Positions 56,227-64,000 of a stretch of 64,000 nt of DNA are shown here, in pieces. The DNA is from Rhynchopus sp. YZ270_cl-10. Lineage: Eukaryota > Euglenozoa > Diplonemea > Diplonemida > Diplonemidae. The DNA lies in the NCBI GenBank assembly GCA_964035575.1, contig OZ037927.1, forward strand, positions 372,001-436,000. The letters are read 5' to 3'. Position 1 is the first letter of the stretch, and each line of letters begins with the position of its first letter. The position numbers and the translations under genes are program-made. Below the pieces are notes generated by a model, which searched no databases, had not been told where the DNA came from, and worked only from the letters and a program-made list of their open reading frames with translations.

Positions 56227-59200
56227 TCAAATAATAACGTTATCAGTAGAAGTAAGAACCTCCAGGCATCTGACAAAAAACGCAACCGACTGCTCACATT
56301 GCTTACAGTGGCTTAAGGCAACCCCATCCCCATACCTGACTGACACCAGCACGACCACCAATAGAATCACTGCCATCACACCCCTCTTGAACATCGGGCT
56401 GTCCAGCCATGCGGTTCTCTCTACCTGTGGAAAATGGATGTGACAAAACATGACTTCTAATACCCCCTTTGTTACAGTGAATGGTGTGGCTGAAAGGGGG
56501 AAAGCAAAAAGTGCGAAAAAAGTGCGAACCAGCCCCTAAAAAAAAAATTTCCCCGCCTTGTAAAAGTTGAAACACTGTCTCGAGCATTTTGTCAAATACT
56601 AAAAAGAAAAAGACACATACAAACGACGACTCCTGCGACCAGCGTTGCAGAAACTTTGACACCAGCCGCGGCACTACCTCAGCCTTGGTCCGTTCAAGAT
56701 AGCACCGCTCTGCCTCCCGCTTCAGCAGCCTTGCCACATGACTTCGCGAGATTGCGACACTCAGCTCCGACCCATTCACGCCTACCCCTTCTGCGCACTG
56801 CGTGACCCCCGCCAGCAGCACCTCCCAACGCGCGTTCAACCCCGACAGCACGTGGTTCGCCGCCTCTGTCGTTTTCACGAAGAACCGCCCTGTGGGCTCC
56901 GAACTCTTTTCGCCGAGGTACCTTCGCGGTGCGCCGTCGTTGAACTCCTGCGTTGCCAGCACCGCAAGCCTCTCTACACGGTCCTTCATATCCTTCTCTG
57001 GAAGCAGCCCTGCCTCACCAACAAACAACGCCGCAGCGGAAGCGTAGTACTGCTCGACGCGCACCTCGATCTCCTCTCGAAGTGCGTCTTCAATTTGCGC
57101 GCGGTTTTTTGAAGTAACAGAAAGGGCAGTGTCACGCAGGGCTGCAAAGTGCTTTGCGCTTGCCAGATCCCATTCTCGGCTGTCTTTGTGAAGGATATGC
57201 GAATGAGTCTTCCACGCTGTTTCTGACTGTTCAATTTCGTGTTGAATGGTCGTAGATAGGTTGTGCACGTTAACCGCCCTTTTTGGCTCGATTTTCTCCA
57301 AAAACGCAGCCAAAAAGACCTCATGAGAGTCGATAAACAGCGCCTCTCTCGCCTCAGTATTCGCCACCACCGCACGCTGTAAATGATCCTCAATTTGAGT
57401 CTCGATCTCCCTCAACCCCTCTCTCACATCGTGAACCCCCGGTTCATCGTACACTGCAAACTCTCTTCTATACCCTTCGACCCCACCCCCTCGGGAACGT
57501 GAAAAGAATTTTTGCACCTTGGAGTCTGGGGTGATGGGCAGTTCTTCGGCAATCAGTGTTTGGAGGAGCTCTGCGAGCGTCGCTTTATGGTTTGTGAGAT
57601 AGGCATCGATGGAGGATCGCAAACGGGAGAGCCGGAGGAGCTCGGCAGGGTGCACTGCGTTTCGGACAGACCTACCTAATGCATGCACGTTGTTAGAATG
57701 AGCACTGAGAGCTTGCTTGGGGGTTTCCACTTCTTCCAAACTTCTGCTAAGTTGGCGGTCAGATGCTACTCCATTTACAGCAAGATCATTTCGCGCGGTT
57801 TTCTCCTCTTTGTTTAGTAGAAGGTGTTCAGATGCAGCATTGGCATGGCCTGCCAACCCAGAGAATATCCTCTCCGCTTCCCTCGCAATCCGTGAAGATT
57901 CCTGCTTTAGTGTTTCTTTTGAAAGGATCTGCTCGCTTTCCGCCGCTTCGAGGACTGCTTGGGCACCCCAAACCTCAAGATGCTCGCGATAAGACCCAGA
58001 GGTCTGTAAATTGAACGATTCACGCCTGGTTGGAAGACGAATAAACCCTGGCTTCGTTTTGAACAATGTTTTTGCGGTAAATTCCATTATCCGTGCACAG
58101 GCGGTCCCGCTCACCCAACCGGATATCTGGAGCTTCGCTGGCGAAGACGTCTCCTTTTCACGAGAATGCCTTTTCGGGGGTCGTACTCTCCTCAACGAGG
58201 TTCTGGGGGGTCGCTTTTCACGCACTGCTGCTGCGAGGTGAAGCGCCTCCGATGCAAATGCGCTGATCTGTGTGCGGTATATTGGGTGCAAATCGGAGAG
58301 GCTGTGCAGGGAAAGATCGTTGAGGATCGAAAGGGAAAGGGACGGCTGCGGGAGATGTGCCTCATATATCTCAGAGAAGAGCTCGAATAGACCGTACGAT
58401 GCGGCGGCATGGCGAAGTCTTTTCGGCGTTTTGTAAAAATAGTTTTCACTGTCGTCTCCTATGCTTGACCAATCGGATGTCAAAGGGGAGCCTTGGTGGA
58501 GAAGAATTAAACTCCCCCACTGTCTGCCTAACATTGTTAAGGAACGCTCTGTATCCGCAAAGCTGTCGGATGGGTTTTGCGAGGCTTCTGCCACCCACGA
58601 GGCACGAACCTTCCCCAACCCTGCCTGGGCTCGGAGCAATGCGACTGAACACTTCATCAGAAGCCTGACCACATCCGTATCCATCCAGTTCAAGATCAAC
58701 ACCTCCGCGAAAGGCATTACAACAGCAAAGACTGCAGCATGGTCCCCTTCTGCCTCTTCTTCGTCCCCATCAAATGGAGGCAAATCTATCACCAAAACAG
58801 CACTGACCCCTTCTGCAGAGTTAATGTTGAGACCATCTACCGGCAAGAGAACCGCATACACCACATTCCGTTCGGGCTCCATATCATAGTCTGGACGAAC
58901 GTAAAAGGTGTCCATCAAAGGGGGGTTCAAAGAGGTGGAGGAAGACCCCTTCAAGGCGTTCAAAAGAGAAGACACCCCTGAGTCCTCTTCCCCAACTGCA
59001 GTGAGGATGGCGAGCCCTCCAGCGATAGCGCCGATGCGGTGTTTCGCCTGCACAGTGAGCTGTCCATTCCGTAAAAGCGCAAACCTGTCGAGTCCTCCAT
59101 GAATGGTACCTCCAGAGCGGCGGTCCTGCGCACTCCCGGCGGAGTTGCTGAAATGCAGTTTTTCGGGTGCAGAAGTATTGAGAAATCGCGCATCAGACAG

Positions 59201-59284
59201 CGCAGCGTAGCTAGGTGAGAAGAAGAGGGTGAGGAGGAGGGGAAGGAGAAGAAGGGGTTTGAGAGACAGCTGCATCGTGCACAA
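56227..59284 (-). CDS. GBP-like protein with degenerate GTPase site, signal peptide and C-terminal membrane segment
   Basis: Exon 56621-59284 (888 residues) joins in phase to exon 2 from 56424, across a 196 bp GTATGT...CACAG intron. Residues 1-28 are a strong signal peptide. Residues 64-115 follow the guanylate-binding-protein pattern (GLDRFALLRNGQL, then AVGEEDSGVSSLLNAL). The P-loop lacks its Lys (GEEDSGVSS), and the DxxG site reads VLVIDLPPFDG. VFAVVMPFAEVLILNWM fits the next GBP block. A long helical region follows, and exon 2 gives VMAVILLVVVLVSV, a membrane span close to the C-terminus. GBP and atlastin relatives remodel membranes by GTP hydrolysis; here GTP binding looks lost, so a structural role in the secretory system is inferred. 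The 3' end is uncertain: the frame stops at 56227, but a GTATGG donor at 56335 would allow another exon. Confidence 0.72.
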
Positions 59285-59512
59285 CCGCTTTTTTTTAGTG
59301 GCTGAGAGGTGTTACACCATCGAGGGCTGTGTTGAGGTGTTGGGGTAAGGGATGCGAGAAGAACGTTCGTTTAGAGGTGTGTGTCGTATGTGTAGTGTCG
59401 TGTTGAAAGTGAAGGTCGAAGTGAATAGAAAAGAAGCAAAGTGTAAGAGTGGGTGTATCTGAGAGGGGTGGGGTGGATTCATGGTTGGGGGGGTGTTAGG
59501 AAATAAGTCATA
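59285..59512. other. Upstream region of the GBP-like gene
   Basis: No gene; the presumed promoter and 5' leader are here, rich in GTGTGTCG-like motifs. I cannot name a specific site. Confidence 0.4.
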
Positions 59513-59680
59513 AAAATTGAAACCGCACCCTACTTTTCCTTTTTATGTTTTCCCCCCACCCCCACAAACAATAATTTGAATAAAGCAATAAAAACAATAA
59601 AGACAAAATGGGAGAGGTTGGTGTGGCACCGGTCCAAATTCCCCGTGGTTCGCCCGTATGTCTCCCGTGGTATGATGCTG
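59513..59680. repeat. Dispersed tandem repeat Z, copy 1 (partial)
   Basis: Begins ATTGAAACCGCA, continues through AATAAAGCAATAAAAACAAT and AATGGGAGAGGTT to CGTGGTTCGCCCGTATG. Matching parts recur at 61803-62318 and 63715-64000, so this is one member of a broken tandem array of a roughly 600 bp unit. Confidence 0.7.
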
Positions 59681-59694
59681 CACCAGGCTGGGGG

Positions 59695-60773
59695 GCAGGC
59701 TATTTCCTAACTCTGGGGCGTTTTTTCCAAAATTTCGAAAAAGAAATGCAAAAAAAGTGCGGCATTTTCGTGAGGTTTTTTTCCGCTCAAGAGGGCGTTT
59801 TGTTGCATTTCCGAGCCAATCCCGGCTTGTGGTGGGGCATATTCGGAAAAATGGACAAAAATTTAGTGACTTAAATTTTCGCAAAATATGAACCCATACT
59901 CGTAAACAAGGGTCATTTTCAGGAAAATTCGGAAAATTCCGACATTTGGAAGCAATTTTCCCCCTGAAAAAAACAGTGGGTTTTCAGTTCCAAAACATAC
60001 CGCGATTGGAATTTCCGGAATCCGCCCGCGCTGTGGTGGGGTCACTTTGCCGAAATGGCCAAATTCTTGGTTTTGGTCAAAATCCATGTAGGGTAAAGAG
60101 GGCCAAGGTAAATCCCACAACCAAATTTTCTCTCCCTGATCCTGACGTCTTGAAACATGAAAATGCCCGAAAACACCGGCATTTGCATTTTCGGAATCCG
60201 TGCGTTCTGTGGTGGGGTCAATTTGCCGAAATGGACAAGTTCTTGGTTTTGGTCAAAATCCGTCAGTGTAAGGTAAAGGGGGCAAGTGTTTGCCTAGAAA
60301 CTGGTAGGGAACAAGAAGCGCCGCAGGCGCACGGTACCCAACTTTTTTTTTTGTACCTTTTCTCCACTTTCTTTTGATTGCACGAGCCGATTGCTCTCCA
60401 CGGTGGGGTCATATGTGTCCAAAAACACTCTAAGGTACTATTATTCTGAAATAAGATTCAATGGTTTCTTAAGGAATCCTCATATCGTGATATCTCTGAA
60501 AACCCTCGAAAACGAACCCCGCCGGAGGCAGATTTTTTTTATACACATGTGCGCAAAAATACTTTTTTCTTGCTTATTTCGCACATTTGGGAGCACGGGA
60601 CCCCAACATTTTTTTCCCTGGTCACTTTTTCCCAGACAGAAGTGCCCTACCTACCTTCCCCCTTAGGCGAAAAAAAAGTGCGGCAACCGGGAAAATTTGG
60701 TCGGTAAAAAAAGTGCGGCATTTCCAAAATCTCAAATCCTAAAATCGAAACTCAGATTTAGGAAATAGCCTGC
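59695..60773. repeat. Inverted-repeat-bounded stretch H
   Basis: Bounded by GCAGGCTATTTCCTAACTCTG and its near-exact inverse at 60753-60773. It looks like a 1.1 kb TIR insertion into repeat Z. Inside are three copies of repeat R (59826-59870, 60028-60108, 60175-60290), which has the core GTGGTGGGGTCAATTTGCCG, and an S2 copy (60312-60422). No gene is seen. Confidence 0.55.
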
Positions 60774-60833
60774 TGGGGGGTACCCTGTTTTATTTTTTTT
60801 TTCCGGGTTTGCGGGAATGTGAAGGAAAACGCT

Positions 60834-60905
60834 GGCATTTGCATTTTTGAGCCAATCCCAGGAAGTGGTGGGGTCATTTTGCAGAAATGGCCAAGTTGTT
60901 GACCT
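60834..60905. repeat. Repeat R, copy next to a satellite
   Basis: Carries GGCATTTGCATTTTTGAGCC and GTGGTGGGGTCATTTTGC. It leads through CACTGTACA motifs into the ACACAGTAT array. A further R copy at 62886-62976 leads directly into the ACACAGT array. Confidence 0.7.
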
Positions 60906-60975
60906 ATAGAAAAAATTCACTGTACAATACACTGTACACTGTACACACTGCGATAATTGATTAATGCGATAATTG

Positions 60976-61329
60976 TGAGTACACACAGTATACACAGTAT
61001 ACACAGTATACACAGTATACACAGTATACACAGTATACACAGTATACACAGTATACACAGTATACACAGTATACACAGTATACACAGTATACACAGTATA
61101 CACAGTATACACAGTATACACAGTATACACAGTATACACAGTATACACAGTATACACAGTATACACAGTATACACAGTATACACAGTATACACAGTATAC
61201 ACAGTATACACAGTATACACAGTATACACAGTATACACAGTATACACAGTATACACAGTATACACAGTATACACAGTATACACAGTATACACAGTATACA
61301 CAGTATACACAGTATACACAGTACACACA
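60976..61329. repeat. Satellite (ACACAGTAT)n
   Basis: About 39 near-perfect copies of a 9 bp unit. The unit length makes every frame open, giving apparent Ile-His-Ser peptides that are not evidence of coding. Confidence 0.96.
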
Positions 61330-61660
61330 GTAGTACAGTACAGTACAGTACAGTACAGTACAGTACAGTACAGTACAGTACAGTACAGTACAGTACAGTA
61401 CAGTACAGTACAGTACAGTACAGTACAGTACAGTACAGTACAGTACAGTACAGTACAGTACAGTACAGTACAGTACAGTACAGTACAGTACAGTACAGTA
61501 CAGTACAGTACAGTACAGTACAGTACAGTACAGTACAGTACAGTACAGTACAGTACAGTACAGTACAGTACAGTACAGTACAGTACAGTACAGTACAGTA
61601 CAGTACAGTACAGTACAGTACAGTACAGTACAGTACAGTACAGTACAGTACAGTACAGTC
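61330..61660. repeat. Satellite (ACAGT)n
   Basis: About 66 near-perfect copies of a 5 bp unit that follow the 9 bp array with only a short junction (ACACACAGTAGT). The two arrays share ACAGTA, so one probably arose from the edge of the other. Confidence 0.96.
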
Positions 61661-61802
61661 TGTAGGGGTTGAAAAAAAATTTTCCCCGAGAAAACCACTT
61701 TTTTGGGATAATTCAGCGCATTAGAAAATTTTGCGACCCCGCTCGGTTAGAACCGTGACTCTGTGTGACCCTTACCACCGTGAGAGTAAACACCAAAAAA
61801 CG
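61661..61802. other. Short unassigned spacer
   Basis: Unique-looking AT-rich sequence between the ACAGT satellite and repeat Z; nothing recognised. Confidence 0.4.
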
Positions 61803-62318
61803 GGAAAAATAAAAATAAAAAGGGGTACCCCCTCCAAATTCCCCGTGGTTCGCCCGTATGTCTCCCGCGGTTGTACCGCGTACAACGGTTCACACCAGAG
61901 GTTGTGGTGAAACACACACACCCAAAAACAAGGTAACTATCTTTGCCACCTCAGCTTTGCTGATGATGTCATACACCGCCCTCCCTCTGTTGACCGTTAC
62001 GCATCGACTATCACTAGCGCGGGGTTTCCATTAGGGGGGCATGACCGAGCTTTCGGTCCCTGCCGATATTTCGGCACTGTCAGTGACACACACGAACACA
62101 CGCAACTCACACCAGTGCGCATGGCCGCCGATATTTCGGCACCGTCAGTAGCACTCACATACGAGCAGAGCAGACTCCACCGTATCCCTGTTTCAATCAC
62201 TCACGGATCGACTACGCATCCCAGAGACACTCAAGGCATACGTTTGTAGGATTGCACGTAATCATGAAATTGAAACCGCATTCCTACGTTTCCTTTGTAT
62301 TCGTTTCCCCCACCCCGT
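61803..62318. repeat. Dispersed tandem repeat Z, copy 2
   Basis: Runs from CCAAATTCCCCGTGGTTCGC through GAGGTTGTGGTGAAACACAC, two GCCGATATTTCGGCAC blocks and back to ATTGAAACCGCATTCC. It ends where element X is inserted. Confidence 0.7.
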
Positions 62319-62600
62319 CATGGATGTCCAAAGTACTTGAAGTACTTTTTTCGGATTTTTTATGACAATTGAAGTACTTGATCCCCTTTTTTCCCCTCTC
62401 AAAATGACAGTCAAGTACTCGAAGATTGATCAAGTACTTGACCAAAGTCGAGAGGGTAAAAAAGTAAAAAAGTACGAGAAAATAATAAAAACCCCTTTCA
62501 TCTTTTGTTTAGTTGGCACGCTACCCACGTCATACGCACTATCAGTCAGGGGGTTTTATAAAGGTTAAGTTCGGTTTTTTGTTTCCTTTGACATGCAATT

Positions 62601-63425
62601 GTACCGTTTTTTCCGGGTGTCGGTGGGCTGTAATTGGGCGTAATTGGGTGAAATTGGGCAAAAATGCCGTTTTTTGCACTTGAACTTGCTTTTCGGTTCC
62701 CACACCCCCAAATTTGCCCACTTCTGTGCTGTTTCCCTACAAATCAATATAAAATCGAAAACGGTGATGAAAAAGATGCCTTGGTGAGTGGTCACAAATG
62801 CTGCACCTAATGCGAGAATGGAGGACACATGTACCGTCTACCCCATTTGACCTGCAATAAATGGCGTAAACCCGCTGCTTTTAAACAGCGGCATTTGCAC
62901 TTTCGAATCCGTCTGGCCAGTGGTGGGGTCAATTTGACGAAATGGATAAGTTCTCGTTTTTGGTCAATTTCCGCACAGTACACAGTACACAGTACACAGT
63001 ACACAGTACACAGTACACAGTACACAGTACACAGTACACAGTACACAGTACACAGTACACAGTACACAGTACACAGTACACAGTACACAGTACACAGTAC
63101 ACAGTACACAGTACACAGTACACAGTACACAGTACACAGTACACAGTACACAGTACACAGTACACAGTACACAGTACACAGTACACAGTACACAGTACAC
63201 AGTACACAGTACACAGTACACAGTAGGGAGCAAAACAGGTCACCCCCTGGTACCCTGGTAAGCCCCCCTCAAAAACACCTGAGTTGTACTAGTGGTGTGA
63301 CTGGGTGTAATTGGGCTGTAATTGGGCGTAATTGGGCAAAATTGGGCTGTACTTGGGTATAATTGACCCCAAGTGGGTTTAGATGGGCTATGTTGGGTCC
63401 GGTTGGGTGGGTGAAAAAACGGTAC
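62601..63425. mobile_element. Miniature TIR element Y, copy 2, expanded by internal DNA
   Basis: Same ends as copy 1 (GTACCGTTTTTTC and GAAAAAACGGTAC), but 825 bp instead of 139 because repeat R and a satellite lie between its halves. ATGCAATT on the left and ATGCAAAT on the right suggest an 8 bp target duplication with one change. Confidence 0.7.
62974..63225. repeat. Satellite (ACACAGT)n
   Basis: About 36 near-perfect copies of a 7 bp unit directly after a copy of repeat R, inside element Y. Confidence 0.96.
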
Positions 63426-63714
63426 ATGCAAATAAGAACAAAAACATTTTTTTTCTACCCCCAAAACGTCCATAAAAGGATGTCAAAAGGGGAAAAAACC
63501 CTTAGCCTGAAGTACAGAAATGAGGTGAGTGCACAATAATAGGGGAAAGGAATAAACTACAAGTCTCAGATGTTTTAATCATTTCCCACCACAAAGTACT
63601 TGTCCTAATAAAAAAAAATAGGGGGTCAAGTACTTCTAGTATCAAGTATTGGGGTTTTTTGGGGGATCGAGCACTTGATATACTTCAACACTTGATGTAC
63701 TTTCGACATCCATG

Positions 63715-64000
63715 CCCCGGAAACAATAAAGCAATAAAAACAATAAAGACAAAATGGGAGAGGTTGTGGTGAAACACACACCCAAAAACAAGGTAACTAT
63801 CTTTGCCACCTCAGCTTTGCTGATGATGTCATACACCGCCCTCCCTCTGTTGACCGTTACGCATCGACTATCACTCGCGCGGGATTTCCATTAGGGGGGC
63901 ATGACCGAGCTTTCGGTCCCTGCCGATATTTCGGCACTGTCAGTGACACACACACACGAGCAGACTGCACCGATATTTCGGTGCACGTTCTTCTCTCTTA
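63715..64000. repeat. Dispersed tandem repeat Z, copy 3 (runs off the window)
   Basis: Resumes Z after element X (AAACAATAAAGCAATAAAAA, GGGAGAGGTTGTGGTGAAAC) and matches 61898-62100 closely. It runs off the end of the window. Confidence 0.75.

Larger units (their letters stand above)
62319..63714. mobile_element. TIR element X
   Basis: 1,396 bp, ends CATGGATGTCCAAAGTAC and GTACTTTCGACATCCATG, with AAGTACTT motifs near both ends. It interrupts repeat Z: Z copy 1 at 59555-59580 reads across the site without it. CCCCG occurs on both sides (one base offset on the left), a possible 5 bp target duplication. Element Y copy 2 is nested within. Confidence 0.7.

Noticed and set aside
60957-61724. Long frames of Ile-His-Ser, Cys-Val-Tyr and Ser-Thr-Val-Gln-Tyr repeats
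   Set aside because: Direct translations of the 9 bp and 5 bp satellites on both strands.

Overview
The window is nuclear DNA of a eukaryote with spliced genes (GT-AG introns) that sit between very dense repeats. The protein set is a Sec1/Munc18 vesicle-fusion protein, a RING protein, a guanylate-binding-protein-like protein with a signal peptide and a tandem ankyrin family. Together with the abundance of 5-9 bp satellites, this looks most like an alveolate alga such as a chromerid (Chromera-like). That assignment is inference from style and memory, not from a marker gene.

Layout. 1-1218: repeat-rich start. 1219-4567 (-): two-exon coiled-coil/RING protein. 4568-6237: hairpin and minisatellite DNA. 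6238-23047: a 16.8 kb tandem array of five units. Each unit starts with a 1,190 bp palindrome (element P); the first four then carry a terminal-inverted-repeat (TIR) element (C) and a linker. A 3.2 kb TIR element (B) sits at the same site in units 1 and 4; units 2 and 3 keep the empty site. 23048-28874: TIR element D, a second palindrome family (Q) split by a hAT-like element with an 8 bp target duplication, and element E with a 9 bp duplication. 28875-32287 (-): four-exon Sec1/Munc18 gene. 32710-49797: four ankyrin paralogues on the minus strand, the fourth broken by two frameshifts, with a secreted-protein gene between the second and third. 51748-52926: an intact Q palindrome. 54615-55260 (-): two exons of an unrecognised gene. 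56227-59284 (-): GBP-like pseudo-GTPase with signal peptide and C-terminal membrane segment. 59285-64000: nested TIR elements, a ~600 bp tandem repeat and three long satellites.

Two themes join the parts. First, the mobile DNA is almost all short-TIR or foldback DNA. Within-window comparison of filled and empty sites gives target duplications directly for B (TG) and C (TA), and repeated flanks give them for the hAT-like element and E. Many of these elements carry an internal array of a 5-9 bp unit built around TAC/GTA. Second, the ankyrin genes grow and shrink by whole two-repeat modules (about 69 residues), with shared 5' flanks, as expected from recombination within a young tandem family. 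No tRNA, rRNA, CRISPR or recognisable virus-derived element was found.
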